A stretch of DNA of 64,000 nucleotides from Plantactinospora endophytica (GTDB lineage Bacteria; Actinomycetota; Actinomycetes; Mycobacteriales; Micromonosporaceae): assembly GCF_016862915.1 (NCBI RefSeq), contig NZ_BONW01000001.1:558001-622000 (forward strand), in the 5' to 3' direction. The notes beneath the pieces are model-generated. The model made no database searches. It worked only from the letters and a program-made list of their open reading frames with translations, and had not been told where the DNA came from. The position numbers and the translations under genes were made by a program. Shown piece after piece: positions 31,139-40,961 of the stretch. How positions within the stretch are numbered: position 1 is the first letter of the stretch; each line of letters begins with the position of its first letter.

Positions 31139-33367
31139 TCACCGCTGCCCGGGCACCAGGTCCTGCCCGGTACGGTGCAACTTCTGCCAGCGCAGCCGCC
31201 CGCCGCTCAACGCGGTCACCACGGACTGGATCAGCACCAGGTACATCAACTGTCGATAGCCGAACTGTTGCAGCGGCAACGCCCAGAGCGGCCGTAACCG
31301 CTCCCGGTCCAGCCGGAACGCGACGACACCGGTCACCGCCTGCAACCCGAGCATGCCCAGCCAGGCCAGCACCGTACCCGCCTGGTCGGCGAAGAGCAGG
31401 CCGTACACCGCCATGATGTCGATGACCGGGGCGAGCAGCGGCAGGGCGATCCCGAACAGGGCCAGGAACGGCAGTCCGCGTCGACCGAACCGGCCGGACG
31501 CCCCGTGGTCGGCCAGCGCCCGCCGGTGCTTCCACATCGCCTGCATGGTGCCGTAGCTCCACCGGTAGCGCTGTTTCCACAACTGTCCCAGCGTCGCGGG
31601 CGCCTCGGTCCAGGCCCGCGCCCGCTCCTCGTAGACCACCTTCCAGCCGGCCCGGACGATCGCCATGGTGATGTCGGTGTCCTCGGCGAGCGTGTCGTCG
31701 GTCATCCCGCCCGCGCCGACCACCGCCTGCCGGCGGAACGCGCCGATCGCCCCCGGCACGGTCGGCATGCACCGCAGCGTTTCGTAGAGCCGGCGGTCCA
31801 GGTTGAAGCCGATGACGTACTCGATGTGCTGCCACCGCGCGACCAGGCTGCCCCGGTTGCCCACCTTGACGTTGCCGGCCACCGCGCCGACCCCGGGGTC
31901 GCCGAACGGTTGCACCAGCAGCCGGATCGAGTCCGGTTCGAAGACGGTGTCCCCGTCCACCATCACGATCAGTTGGTGACTGGCGAACGCGATCCCGGCG
32001 TTCAGGGCGCTCGACTTGCCGCCGTTCGGCTTCCGGACCACCCGTACGTTGGGCAGCCGGAGTTCTTCGACCAGGTCCGCCGTGCCGTCGGTGGAGCCGT
32101 CGTCGACCACGATCACCTCGATCGTCGGATGGTCTCCGGTGGCCAGTGAACGGACCGCCGGGACGATGCCGGCCCGCTCGTTGTACGCCGGCACGATCAC
32201 CGACACCGGCTCGGTCACCGGTGGCCCCCACGCCCAGTCGGGCGAGCGCCGCCGCCGGGCGTGCCGGCCGGCGAGGACGAACAGCAGCACGGTACGCACC
32301 ACCGCCAGCACTCCGACCACGACGAAGGCCACCCAGAGCAGGCTCAGGGTTCCGTCCGCGATCCGTACCGTCCAGACCAGGAAACCACCCCGCCAGCGGT
32401 CACCGGCGGAGAGCGGCTGACTCGTCGTCAACGCCGTACCCGCGCCCGCCCGGGGATCCGCCCCGCCCGGGGTGCCGGCGCCGCCCAGGGTGAGCGCCAA
32501 GCCCTCGCTGACGGTGGTGAACCGGTAGCCCCGGGCCTGCATCGCGGGGATGAACCGGCGGAGTGCGGCGACGGTCTGCGAGCGCTCACCGCCCGCGTCG
32601 TGCAGTAGTACGACCGCCCCGTCGTCCCCGGTCGGTGTCATGTTCGCCACGATCTTGTCGACCCCCGGCCGGGCCCAGTCCTGGCTGTCGGTGTCGTTGA
32701 CCACGGTCAGGTAGCCCAGCCGACCGGCCTCCTGGATCAGCGGCCAGTCGTGGTCGTCGATCGCCTCCGGCTTCGACGAGTACGGGAACCGGAGCAGCGA
32801 CGTGTGCACCCCGGTCGCGTAGGCGATCGCCAGTTGGGTCTGCGCGTACTGGAGGCGCCGGCTCTGCCCCGAGATGGTTCCCAGGTCGGGATGGGTGAAG
32901 GTGTGCACGCCCAACTCGTGCCCCTCGGCGACGAGCTGCCGGGTGAGCGACTGGTGGCGGGCGACCGCCGAACCGACCACGAAGAACGTCGCCGGTACGT
33001 CGTACTCGCGCAACGCGGCGACGACCTCGGGAGTCCAGCGTGGATCCGGTCCGTCGTCGAAGGTCAACGCGATCGTCTTCGGCGGAAGCCGGTACGACCC
33101 GGTGCGTTCCGGGCTGGCGTAGATGATCGGCCCGCCGCTGACGATCTCCGCCGGCACGATCGCCTGCGGCGCGTCCGTCGCCTCGTGGTCCGGCACGAAC
33201 TCGGCGTTCACGAACGCCTCGAAGAGCAGGATGCCGGCAAAGGCGGCGGCCAGCAGCAGGCCCGCCGTCCAGCGCGGTCGGGGGACGACCCGCCGGTTGC
33301 GGGCGGGGCGGTGGTTGCGCGGCCGGTTCGACTCGGGCCCTGTCCCGCCGGTCACCGCAGGGGTCAT
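31139..33367 (-). CDS. bifunctional polysaccharide deacetylase-glycosyltransferase (NodB-GT2 fusion)
   Basis: The 742-residue protein starts with a membrane helix (about 33-52). A NodB domain follows at about 95-290 with TFDDGPDP, HTFTHPDL and RFPYSSKPE, the metal- and acetate-binding motifs of carbohydrate de-N-acetylases. Two more helices come at about 345-385. A family-2 glycosyltransferase follows with IVVDDGSTDGT, MVDGDT, AEDTD and the processive KQRYRW, then four C-terminal helices. It should polymerise an amino sugar on the inside and deacetylate the product outside, as in PgaC/PgaB or chitosan-like systems. ATG 33367 overlaps the upstream gene by four bases (ATGA). The polymer made is unknown. 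Confidence 0.9.
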   Translation of the reverse strand: MTPAVTGGTGPESNRPRNHRPARNRRVVPRPRWTAGLLLAAAFAGILLFEAFVNAEFVPDHEATDAPQAIVPAEIVSGGPIIYASPERTGSYRLPPKTIALTFDDGPDPRWTPEVVAALREYDVPATFFVVGSAVARHQSLTRQLVAEGHELGVHTFTHPDLGTISGQSRRLQYAQTQLAIAYATGVHTSLLRFPYSSKPEAIDDHDWPLIQEAGRLGYLTVVNDTDSQDWARPGVDKIVANMTPTGDDGAVVLLHDAGGERSQTVAALRRFIPAMQARGYRFTTVSEGLALTLGGAGTPGGADPRAGAGTALTTSQPLSAGDRWRGGFLVWTVRIADGTLSLLWVAFVVVGVLAVVRTVLLFVLAGRHARRRRSPDWAWGPPVTEPVSVIVPAYNERAGIVPAVRSLATGDHPTIEVIVVDDGSTDGTADLVEELRLPNVRVVRKPNGGKSSALNAGIAFASHQLIVMVDGDTVFEPDSIRLLVQPFGDPGVGAVAGNVKVGNRGSLVARWQHIEYVIGFNLDRRLYETLRCMPTVPGAIGAFRRQAVVGAGGMTDDTLAEDTDITMAIVRAGWKVVYEERARAWTEAPATLGQLWKQRYRWSYGTMQAMWKHRRALADHGASGRFGRRGLPFLALFGIALPLLAPVIDIMAVYGLLFADQAGTVLAWLGMLGLQAVTGVVAFRLDRERLRPLWALPLQQFGYRQLMYLVLIQSVVTALSGGRLRWQKLHRTGQDLVPGQR

Positions 33368-34179
33368 CGGAGGTCGGCGAGGCCGGCGACGGCCGAATCC
33401 CCGTCCGGCGGGTCCGGTGCCGGCGGGGTGGGATCGACGGTCGGTTCGGTGCTGGGCTCGACCGGGGGCGGGGTGACCAGGACCGGCGGAGCCGTGGTGG
33501 TCGGCGGCGGCCCGACCGGTTTTCCGGGTCGGGTGGCGGAAGGTTTGGCCGTCGCGGTCGGCCTGTCGTCCGGGCTTGGGCCGCTGTTCCGGTCCGGGGA
33601 AACCGGCCGGCCGGTGCTGGACGGCGAGATGGTACCGGCCGTCGGGGTGCCGGTCGCGGTCGGTGGCGTCGGCGTGCTGGCCGGGGCCGGGGGCCGGCCG
33701 TCCGCCTGTTCCGGCAGGGGGATCAGGACCTGCGGAAACGTCGACCCGCCGGCAACACTCACGCCGACCAGCAGCGCATACCCGAACCCGAGCGCGCCGA
33801 TCGCGTACGTCAGGTTGCGCAACCGTCGCCGGCGGCGGCCGGTGGCGTCCACGAACACCGGAGCAAGTCCGGCGTCGGCCTCGACCGGTCGGAGCAGGAC
33901 GGTGTCGTCGTTGCCGCCGTTGTCGCGATACCTGAATGGCGTGTCGTCGGACGCCCCGTCGTCGTTTGCCACGTCCCGGGTCGGAGCTGGCTCGGCTGCC
34001 ACGCCCCCGGTCGGAGTCGGCTCGTCTGCCACGTTGCCGGTCCGAGTGGGCTCGTCTGCCACGTCGCCGGTCGGAGTCGGCTCGTCGTGCCCCACTGGGC
34101 TGGTGGTCGGCTCGGGCGGGGAGGTGTCGGAGCCGGGGCGGCGAGGCGGGTGGCTGGGCGGGTCGTGCTCGATGATCAC
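33364..34179 (-). CDS. single-TM proline-rich protein, first gene of the glycan synthase operon
   Basis: From GTG 34179 the 271-residue protein has a polar N-terminal half with four imperfect 10-residue repeats (DEPTPTGDVA type; 30-bp DNA repeats near 33970-34095), a basic RRRRRL stretch, one membrane helix at about 115-137 (AIGALGFGYALLVGVSVAG), and an outer Pro/Thr/Ser tail of about 120 residues (PTPPTATGTPTAGT, PPTTTAPPVLVTPPP) suited to crossing the cell wall. TACGAT six bases before the start indicates a leaderless message. It overlaps the deacetylase-glycosyltransferase gene and could be its accessory or anchor; no enzymatic domain is seen. Confidence 0.65.
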   Translation of the reverse strand: MIIEHDPPSHPPRRPGSDTSPPEPTTSPVGHDEPTPTGDVADEPTRTGNVADEPTPTGGVAAEPAPTRDVANDDGASDDTPFRYRDNGGNDDTVLLRPVEADAGLAPVFVDATGRRRRRLRNLTYAIGALGFGYALLVGVSVAGGSTFPQVLIPLPEQADGRPPAPASTPTPPTATGTPTAGTISPSSTGRPVSPDRNSGPSPDDRPTATAKPSATRPGKPVGPPPTTTAPPVLVTPPPVEPSTEPTVDPTPPAPDPPDGDSAVAGLADLR

Positions 34180-34491
34180 CGGATGATCGTATTGATCAAA
34201 GAATGCCCTGCGTACGGGTGATCGCCCGGCCGTGACCGGGCGATCGGCTCGGACCGGTGGCCGGTTGGCCACGGCCGGTCGGACGCTCGCCCGGCCGAGC
34301 CGGCGGTAGCGGTGACGCCTACCATGCCGACGTTTCCGGGGCGGACGACGGCGAACGGGCACCGAGCGGGGACGGTGCAAGGCACCTGTCGTCGGCGGGG
34401 TCGAACCTGTCTGACCGGCCGGCTGATGCCCGTCCGAGTACTCCGCCCCATACGCCCGTTGTGCTCGGCGGTGCGTCGGTCGGAAATCTGA

Positions 34492-34596
34492 CTTAACACC
34501 ACCCGTTGTGCCGCTGATCCCGGGTGGTTAAGCTCCTTGGTGCGCGCCCCAATCGCCCGCTTCCCCCGTGGCAGGCGATCGGGGCGCGCACCTTTT
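34492..34596 (+). ncRNA. candidate small RNA 3' end: two consecutive hairpins and an intrinsic terminator
   Basis: Hairpin 1 pairs CTTAACACCACCCG (34492-34505) with CGGGTGGTTAAG (34521-34532) apart from a two-base bulge. Hairpin 2 pairs 34539-34557 with 34574-34592, 19 bp with a single mismatch, and is followed by TTTT (34593-34596), a textbook Rho-independent terminator on the plus strand. TTGTGC at 34459-34464 with an A/T-rich hexamer about 18 bp later is a possible promoter. No protein gene lies upstream on this strand, so a short RNA is the simplest reading. Secondary structure is seen; transcription is inferred. Confidence 0.45.
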
Positions 34597-34703
34597 GTGC
34601 GGCGTCTTCGTCCGGCACCCTGCCCGGGGCCGTCGCCTCTCACCAGCGCGCCCCGCCGCTGCCGCCCCGGTTCCGCATCGCCCCGTTCCGCCTCGCATCG
34701 GCC

Positions 34704-34829
34704 GTTGCGGCCAACCTACGTCGCGGCCAACCCACGTCGCGGCCGAGCCACGCCTGGCCGAGTCACATTGCGGCCGAGTCACACATAGCCGAGCCACGTC
34801 GCGGCCGAGCCATGCCTCGGCCAACGCCG
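34704..34829. repeat. degenerate 15-16-bp tandem repeats
   Basis: About eight units of the form GTCGCGGCCGAGCCAC or a close variant follow each other (for example GTTGCGGCCAACCTAC, ATTGCGGCCGAGTCAC, ACATAGCCGAGCCAC). They lie in the non-coding region after the hairpins and before the pmt gene end. No protein reading is convincing. Confidence 0.7.
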
Positions 34830-35087
34830 GCGCCGACCGTCCACGATGGAGCTGATCCGTATCGGGAGCGGAATCCGGTGACCAGTTCGGCGAGTTCGGG
34901 CGCGGGCAACCCACCCGACCCCGGCAGCCGGGCTACCTGGTCACCGGCGGCCCACCGGAAATTTGCCGAGCTGTGAAGGTACGGAGCCCCACCGGACCGA
35001 GCGGCTACGGACCCGTGCGTCCGCCCCGGCCGGTACGTCCGCCGGACCGTCGTGCTCGGCCGGCTGTCACGGAGGAGCACGAAGGGG

Positions 35088-36797
35088 TCAGATCCAGCGG
35101 TTGCCGAGCCACATCCGGGTCGACCACTCCGCGTACGGCAGGACCTGCCCGACGAAGATCGGATAGAAGTACGCGAAACAGATCGCGACCAGCAGCACGT
35201 ACGTGCCGGCGATGACGGCGCCGATCAGGCGGCGGTCGCTGTTCCGCCCGGCCCGGTCACCGTCGATGGTCGATCCGTCCAGTGGATCCGTCCCGGCCGA
35301 GGCGCCGACCGGGGCCGGTGCCCGCGCCGGACCGATGATCACGCCGAGCACGTACGTCACGGCCAGGATCAGGAACGGCACCACCGGCGCGACGTAGAAG
35401 AAGAACATCGTCCGGCCGTCCAGCGCGAAGTAGAACCACGGCAGCAGGCCGGCGCCCACCGGCAGCAGGATCGCCAGGGCCCGCCAGTCCCGCCGGGCCA
35501 CGCCGAGCCAGGCGAGCGCGGCCAGCGCCGGCAGGAACGACCACCACAGCAGCGGGGTGCCGAGCAGCAGGATCTCCGAGGCGCAGCTCGCCGCTCCGCA
35601 GGCGCCCTGGTCGGACCAGTGGAACGCGACCGGCCGGCCGAGCAGCAGCCACTGCCACGGCCAGGACTGGTACACGTGCTTGTCGTCGAGGCCGGAATGG
35701 AACTTGAGCGCCTCTTCGTGGTAGTGCCAGAGGTTGAGCAGGCTGCCGATGACCGGCGGGCTGGACTGGCCGGTGTCGGCCCGCCAGTTCCGGAAGTAGC
35801 CGTTGTCGCTGGCGAACCAGCCCGACCAGGTGGCGAGGTAGACGACCGCGATCAGCAACCCGGCGCCGAGCAGCCAGAGCCCCTCGTCGAGGAAGGTGTC
35901 CCGCCACGGCCGGCGTACCCCGACGGAGCGGCGGGTGCCGACCTCCCAGAGCACCACCAGCAGGGCGAAAACCGGTACGAAGTACAGCGCGCTCCACTTC
36001 ACCCCGAACGCGCAGCCGAGCAGTACGGCGGCGAGCAGTCGCCACCACGGCACCCCGTCGGACCACCGGAACGGCGGCCGGTTCCGCCGGCCCGGCTGAC
36101 TCGGGTCGAGGCCGGACTCGACCGCCCGCAGCCAGCGCTTCCGCCGGACGTCCCGGTCGATCACCAGGGCGCCGAACGCGGCCAGCACGAAGAACATCAG
36201 GAAGATGTCGAGCAGTGCGGTGCGGGACAGCACCAGGTGGAAACCGTCCAGCGCCATCAGCAGCCCGGCGGTGCAGCCGAGCACGGTCGACTCGAACAGC
36301 CGGCGGGCGATCCGGATCAGCAGCAGTACGGAGAGCGTGCCGATGATCGCGGCGGAGAACCGCCAGCCCAGTTCGTTGTAGCCCCAGATCTGCTCGCCGA
36401 TCGCGATCATCCATTTGCCGAGCGGCGGATGCACCACGTACGCGGCGCTGTTGTTCTTGTCGTCCCACTCGATGCCGCGCAGCAGCAGGTTGTGCGCATC
36501 GGTGGCGTAGTAGATCTCGTCGAAGATCTTGCCCTTGGGACTGCTCAGCCCGACCAGCCGGAGGATGCCGGCGATCAGCACCACGACGGCGGTGGCCAGC
36601 CACGACCACGGTTCGAGCCGGGCGTCGAACGGCGCCAGCCGACGTCTGATGATCGCCGGTACGCCCCCGCCGGGGCGCTCGCGGCGCTCGGTGGTGGCTG
36701 TCCCGCCCGGGGTGGCCGAAACCACCTCGACCACCGGGCCTGCCGGCGGCCCGGCGGTGCCCGGGCTCTCGGTCTGCGCTGTCGACGCCAGAGTCAC
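35088..36797 (-). CDS. dolichyl-phosphate-mannose--protein mannosyltransferase (PMT/GT39)
   Basis: The 569-residue multi-pass protein has the PMT first loop with IFDEIYYATDAHNLL and the acidic catalytic Asp-Glu. AAYVVHPPLGKWMIAIGE follows, then about ten hydrophobic helices and the conserved C-terminal YFYPIFVGQVLPY. It transfers mannose from polyprenyl phosphate to Ser/Thr of exported proteins, as its likely orthologue Rv1002c does. GTG 36797 lies six bases after TACGAT and has no Shine-Dalgarno sequence, so a leaderless start is probable; the frame upstream overlaps rsmI and is spurious. It is divergent from rsmI, an arrangement conserved in mycobacteria (Rv1002c/Rv1003). Confidence 0.92.
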   Translation of the reverse strand: MTLASTAQTESPGTAGPPAGPVVEVVSATPGGTATTERRERPGGGVPAIIRRRLAPFDARLEPWSWLATAVVVLIAGILRLVGLSSPKGKIFDEIYYATDAHNLLLRGIEWDDKNNSAAYVVHPPLGKWMIAIGEQIWGYNELGWRFSAAIIGTLSVLLLIRIARRLFESTVLGCTAGLLMALDGFHLVLSRTALLDIFLMFFVLAAFGALVIDRDVRRKRWLRAVESGLDPSQPGRRNRPPFRWSDGVPWWRLLAAVLLGCAFGVKWSALYFVPVFALLVVLWEVGTRRSVGVRRPWRDTFLDEGLWLLGAGLLIAVVYLATWSGWFASDNGYFRNWRADTGQSSPPVIGSLLNLWHYHEEALKFHSGLDDKHVYQSWPWQWLLLGRPVAFHWSDQGACGAASCASEILLLGTPLLWWSFLPALAALAWLGVARRDWRALAILLPVGAGLLPWFYFALDGRTMFFFYVAPVVPFLILAVTYVLGVIIGPARAPAPVGASAGTDPLDGSTIDGDRAGRNSDRRLIGAVIAGTYVLLVAICFAYFYPIFVGQVLPYAEWSTRMWLGNRWI

Positions 36798-36881
36798 CTC
36801 GTGATCGTAGGCTGCCAGTGGGCGAAACGGGGCACGACGCTCGCTATGTGCGATGACGGGTATCGATGAAGGAGTCAGTTG

Positions 36882-37742
36882 GTGGAAAATTCGCCCGGTA
36901 ACGGCCGGCTGATCCTGCTCGGGGCGCCGCTCGGAAACCCCGGTGATGCCTCGGCGCGGCTGCGGGACGCCCTCGGCCGGGCCGACGTGGTGGCCGCCGA
37001 GGACACCCGCCGGCTCACCCGGCTGGCCCGGGACCTGGACGTCACCATCACCGGCAAGATCGTCTCGTACTTCGAGGGCAACGAGGACCGCCGTACCCCC
37101 GACCTCGTCGACGCCGTCCTCGACGGCGCGCTGGTCGCACTCGTCACCGACGCCGGGATGCCGAGCGTCTCCGATCCCGGCTACCGGCTGGTCCGGGCCG
37201 CGCTGGAGGCCGGAGCGCCGGTCACCGTGGCCCCCGGCCCGAGCGCGGTCACCACCGCGCTGGCCCTCTCCGGCCTGCCGACCGACCGGTTCTGCTTCGA
37301 GGGCTTCCTGCCGCGCACCGGCGGCCCGCGCCGGGCCCGGCTGCGGGCGCTCGCCGCCGAGGAGCGCACCCTGGTCTTCTTCGAGGCGCCGCACCGGGTC
37401 GCCGCCGCGCTCACCGACCTGGCCGCCGCGTTCGGCGCCGAGCGCCCGGCGGCACTCTGCCGCGAACTGACCAAGACCTACGAGGAGGTGCTGCGCCGCC
37501 CGCTCGGCGAGCTGGCGACCTGGGCCGCCGAGGGCGAGCCGCGCGGCGAGATCACCCTGGTGGTGGCGGGCGCCCCGGCGGTCGCCGCGCCGGCACCGGC
37601 CGTTGCCGACCTGCGGGCCGCGGTGGCCGACCTGGAAGCCGGGGGTACGTCCCGACGCGACGCCATCGCCGCCGTCGCCGTCGAGTACGGCCTGCGCCGC
37701 CGGGACGTCTACGCCGCCGTGCACCCGCCGACGGCCGGCTGA
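36882..37742 (+). CDS. rsmI: 16S rRNA (cytidine-2'-O)-methyltransferase
   Basis: RsmI methylates the 2'-OH of C1402 in 16S rRNA with SAM. The tetrapyrrole-methylase fold shows LILLGAPLGNPGDASARL, VAAEDTRRLTRLA, LVTDAGMPSVSDPGYRLV, VAPGPSAVTTALALSG and FFEAPHRVAAAL, all hallmarks of the family; 286 residues is normal. GTG 36882 follows GAAGGAG at a spacing of seven bases; the TTG three bases earlier is possible but less likely. It is divergent from the mannosyltransferase gene and converges on the proline-rich membrane protein. Confidence 0.95.
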   Translation: MENSPGNGRLILLGAPLGNPGDASARLRDALGRADVVAAEDTRRLTRLARDLDVTITGKIVSYFEGNEDRRTPDLVDAVLDGALVALVTDAGMPSVSDPGYRLVRAALEAGAPVTVAPGPSAVTTALALSGLPTDRFCFEGFLPRTGGPRRARLRALAAEERTLVFFEAPHRVAAALTDLAAAFGAERPAALCRELTKTYEEVLRRPLGELATWAAEGEPRGEITLVVAGAPAVAAPAPAVADLRAAVADLEAGGTSRRDAIAAVAVEYGLRRRDVYAAVHPPTAG

Positions 37743-37765
37743 CGGCTCTCTCCGCCCGAGCGGGA

Positions 37766-38860
37766 TCAGTAGGCGGCGGCCAGGAAACCGGCGGTGAGCA
37801 GTACCGGGCCGGCCACGCTGACCAGGGCTGCGGCGTGCCTGTTTCGGCGGTCGGGCAGCCGGAGCGCCCCGGTGGCCCAACCGGCTCCGAGGCAGCACAG
37901 CAGCAGCATCGCGAAGCCGAGTACCCAGCGCAGGTGCAGCAGGCCGGTGCCCACCCCGACGTACGCCTTCCCGCTCTCCGCCCCGGTCATCCGGGCCGCC
38001 AGGCGGTTGCCGAAGTCCCGGTACTGCCCGTCGACCCCGACCAGCCGGACGTCGTGCACCCGGAACAGGCCGCTGTCGGTGCGGAAGTCACCCCGGCAGT
38101 GCTGTGCCAGTCCTCGGCCGGTACAGGTTTCCACCGTCGCCGTACCCCGCTCGCCGTGTCCGACGGCGAGCCAGAACGGCTCGGCGCTGACCCAGGCGAA
38201 GAAGCTGGCGACGAGGGAGCAGAGGATCACGCCCGCGAGCCCGAGCGCGGGATTCCGCTGCGGCTTCGGTGGTCGGGGCGCCCGTTGCCGGGCTGCCGTC
38301 GCGGCCGGGTCCTTCGGGCGGCCGTACCAGGTCCGGGGGGTGGGCTGCACGGGTGTGCCGTCCCAGTGGACCTCCTCGATCGGCAGCCAGAACTCCTCCT
38401 CCTCCTCGACCGTCTCCGGGTCCGCGCCCGGATGGATGGTCGGCAGCGATCCGGTCGGCCCGTGCCAGGTCGGTAACGCCCGGGGCGCCCGCTGGGGCAG
38501 CATCGTGATCGGGGCGCCGGTGGTCGCCTCGATGCCGGCCGGCCCGGGCACCGTGCCGGGGGCGCCGAGCCAGGCGGAGCCGAGTGCCGGGGTGGCGCCC
38601 CGGAACGGTCCGGCCGGCGCGGGTTCGTAGGCCGGGGCCGGCCGCTGCTGCGGCGCCGGTGCGACCTCGGGGCTCTGCACGGGCTGCCCCGGCGCGGGCG
38701 GGGCCTCGGCCGGAAGTCGCTCGCCCGCCGCAGGCTGCTCGCCCGCCGAGGGCTGCTCGTCGGGCGGTACGGGCTGCGTGGCGGCGGGGGCCGGCGGGTC
38801 GGGATCGGCCTCGGAAGGGCACGTTTCCGCTGCTTGCTGCCCACCCTCCTGGCCCGTCAC
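37766..38860 (-). CDS. proline-rich protein with C-terminal membrane domain
   Basis: The 364-residue protein has a disordered N-terminal half rich in Pro, Ala and Gln ([20 protein letters not shown]) and an acidic patch ([20 protein letters not shown]). A membrane helix lies at about 205-225 ([19 protein letters not shown]). An outer domain follows with two cysteines ([17 protein letters not shown]) that probably form a disulfide, and then two C-terminal helices. The outer domain has weak DUF3592-like character ([11 protein letters not shown]). GTG 38860 is chosen; TTG 38875 would add five residues. No function is known. Confidence 0.6.
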   Translation of the reverse strand: MTGQEGGQQAAETCPSEADPDPPAPAATQPVPPDEQPSAGEQPAAGERLPAEAPPAPGQPVQSPEVAPAPQQRPAPAYEPAPAGPFRGATPALGSAWLGAPGTVPGPAGIEATTGAPITMLPQRAPRALPTWHGPTGSLPTIHPGADPETVEEEEEFWLPIEEVHWDGTPVQPTPRTWYGRPKDPAATAARQRAPRPPKPQRNPALGLAGVILCSLVASFFAWVSAEPFWLAVGHGERGTATVETCTGRGLAQHCRGDFRTDSGLFRVHDVRLVGVDGQYRDFGNRLAARMTGAESGKAYVGVGTGLLHLRWVLGFAMLLLCCLGAGWATGALRLPDRRNRHAAALVSVAGPVLLTAGFLAAAY

Positions 38861-39083
38861 CCGTCCATTGGACAACGCTGGCCGGGCCCGGCCGGACAGC
38901 CCGGGGCGCGTGTCGAAGGAGAAAAAAGTCGGATATCAGTCTGAATATTGGCAGGTTGGGCGATCTTTCCCCTCAAGTACCCGTCGATGCCCCGAGCCCC
39001 CGGCCGGCCCCGCGCCGCACCTCGGAGCCCGGGTCAGGCGTTGGTTCGCGGTACGCCGAGCGCGGTCACTAGGCTTGCTTCCC

Positions 39084-40886
39084 ATGAGTCACGTTCTCGC
39101 GGCGGTTGCCTGGCCGTACGCCAACGGCCCGCGCCACATCGGCCACGTCTCCGGCTTCGGGGTCCCCTCCGACGTGTTCAGCCGGTACATGCGGATGGCC
39201 GGCCACGACGTACTCATGGTCAGCGGCACCGACGAGCACGGCACGCCGATCCAGGTGCAGGCGGACAAGGAGGGGGTCACCCCCCGCGAGCTGGCCGACC
39301 GCTACAACCGGGTGATCGTCGAGGACCTGCACGGGCTCGGCCTCTCCTACGACCTGTTCACCCGCACCACCACCCGCAACCACTACGCGGTGGTGCAGGA
39401 GTTGTTCGAGGTGCTGCACCGCAACGGCTACATCGTGCCCAAGGTCACCATGGGGGCGATCTCGCCGTCCACCGGCCGTACCCTGCCGGACCGCTACATC
39501 GAGGGCACCTGCCCGATCTGCGGCTACCAGCACGCCCGGGGCGACCAGTGCGACAACTGCGGCAACCAGCTCGATCCGATCGACCTGGTCAACCCGCGCT
39601 CGAAGATCAACGGTGAGACGCCGCAGTTCGTCGAGACCGAGCACTTCTTCCTCGACCTGCCGGCCTTCGCCCAGGCGCTCGGCAAGTGGCTGGACGGCCG
39701 GGAGGGCTGGCGGCCCAACGTGCTGCGGTTCTCCAAGAACCTGCTGGACGACCTCCAGCCCCGGGCGATCACCCGGGACCTGGAATGGGGCGTACCCATC
39801 CCGCTGGAGGGCTGGCGCGACCGCACCGACAAGCGGATCTACGTCTGGTTCGACGCGGTGATCGGCTACCTGTCGGCGTCGATCGAGTGGGCGCGGCGCT
39901 CCGGCGACCCGGAGGCGTGGCGGCGCTGGTGGGCGGCGGACGCCCAGGGGAAGGACGCCCGGGGCTACTACTTCATGGGCAAGGACAACATCGTCTTCCA
40001 CTCGGTGATCTGGCCGGCGCTGCTGCTCGGCTACGACGGCGAGGGCGACCGGGGCGGCGAGCCCGGCGACCTGGGCCGGCTCAACCTGCCGACCGAGGTG
40101 GTCTCCAGCGAGTTCCTGACCATGGAGGGGAAGAAGTTCTCCTCGTCCCGGCAGGTCGTGATCTACGTACGGGACTTCCTGGCCCGGTACGACGCCGACG
40201 CGTTGCGCTACTTCATCGCGGTCGCCGGGCCGGAGAGCCAGGACACCGACTTCACCTGGGCGGAGTTCCTGCGCCGCAACAACGACGAACTGGTGGCCGG
40301 CTGGGGCAACCTGGTCAACCGGTCGATCTCGATGGCGGCGAAGAACTTCGGCGCGATCCCGCCGATCGATCCCGCCGGGCTGACCGAGGCCGACGAGGCG
40401 CTGCTGGCCACCGCGCGGGCCGGCTTCGCCACGGTCGGGGAGCTGATCTCCAAGCACCGGCAAAAGCAGGCGATCGGCGAGGCGATGCGGGTGGTCGCCG
40501 AGGCCAACAAATACCTTTCCGAGCAGGCCCCGTGGAAGCTGAAGGGCGAGGCCGACAAGCCCCGGATGGGCACCATCCTGCACGTCGCGCTCCAGGTCGT
40601 CAGCGACGCCAACACGCTGCTCACGCCGTTCCTGCCGCACTCGGCGCAGCGGGTGCACGAGCTGCTCGGCGGTACCGGCGTACACGCGCCGATGCCGTCG
40701 ATCGTGGAGGTCGAAGACCTCGACGGCGGGCCGTCGTACCCGGTGCTGACCGGGGACTACACGGTCGGGGCGAAGTGGGAGTCGGTACCGGTCGAGGCGG
40801 GGCGGGCGCTGGCCGCGCCGAAGCCGGTGTTCCGCAAGCTCGACCCGTCGATCGTCGACGAGGAACTCGCCCGACTCGGCGATTGA
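39084..40886 (+). CDS. metG: methionyl-tRNA synthetase
   Basis: The class I synthetase charges tRNA-Met. It has the HIGH motif as [11 protein letters not shown], the zinc knuckle [18 protein letters not shown], the [14 protein letters not shown] core, and the second signature as KFSSS ([10 protein letters not shown]) in place of KMSKS. I regard that variant as typical for actinobacterial MetG rather than a defect. The anticodon-binding helices ([12 protein letters not shown] region) are complete and 600 residues is a full length. TAGGCT eight bases before ATG 39084 suggests a leaderless start. In mycobacteria metG is next to tatD; here about 7 kb of accessory genes intervene. Confidence 0.96.
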   Translation: MSHVLAAVAWPYANGPRHIGHVSGFGVPSDVFSRYMRMAGHDVLMVSGTDEHGTPIQVQADKEGVTPRELADRYNRVIVEDLHGLGLSYDLFTRTTTRNHYAVVQELFEVLHRNGYIVPKVTMGAISPSTGRTLPDRYIEGTCPICGYQHARGDQCDNCGNQLDPIDLVNPRSKINGETPQFVETEHFFLDLPAFAQALGKWLDGREGWRPNVLRFSKNLLDDLQPRAITRDLEWGVPIPLEGWRDRTDKRIYVWFDAVIGYLSASIEWARRSGDPEAWRRWWAADAQGKDARGYYFMGKDNIVFHSVIWPALLLGYDGEGDRGGEPGDLGRLNLPTEVVSSEFLTMEGKKFSSSRQVVIYVRDFLARYDADALRYFIAVAGPESQDTDFTWAEFLRRNNDELVAGWGNLVNRSISMAAKNFGAIPPIDPAGLTEADEALLATARAGFATVGELISKHRQKQAIGEAMRVVAEANKYLSEQAPWKLKGEADKPRMGTILHVALQVVSDANTLLTPFLPHSAQRVHELLGGTGVHAPMPSIVEVEDLDGGPSYPVLTGDYTVGAKWESVPVEAGRALAAPKPVFRKLDPSIVDEELARLGD

Positions 40887-40961
40887 TCCACTTCACTCGG
40901 TAGGATTCGTGTTTCCCACTTCCCCCGAGTCGGAGACGGTGTCAACTGTGGAGTCGGTGTC

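Larger units (their letters stand above)
34180..35087. other. 0.9-kb non-coding region with hairpins and repeats
   Basis: This is the longest gene-free stretch of the window. Open frames here have no ribosome sites or recognisable products. It contains a perfect 10-bp hairpin GATCGCCCGG/CCGGGCGATC at 34220-34245, a two-hairpin structure at 34492-34596 ending in TTTT, and eight degenerate 15-16-bp repeats at 34704-34829. Both flanking genes are on the minus strand, so the plus-strand terminator has no obvious protein gene to serve. Confidence 0.6.

Noticed and set aside
34257-34496. 79-residue forward ORF in the long non-coding region
   Set aside because: No ribosome site, no leaderless box, and composition matches frame-shifted high-G+C noise; strong hairpins in the same place favour RNA.
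35052-36869. Long forward ORF opposite the mannosyltransferase gene
   Set aside because: It is antisense to a clear PMT protein and its translation is low-complexity Gln/Pro/Arg.
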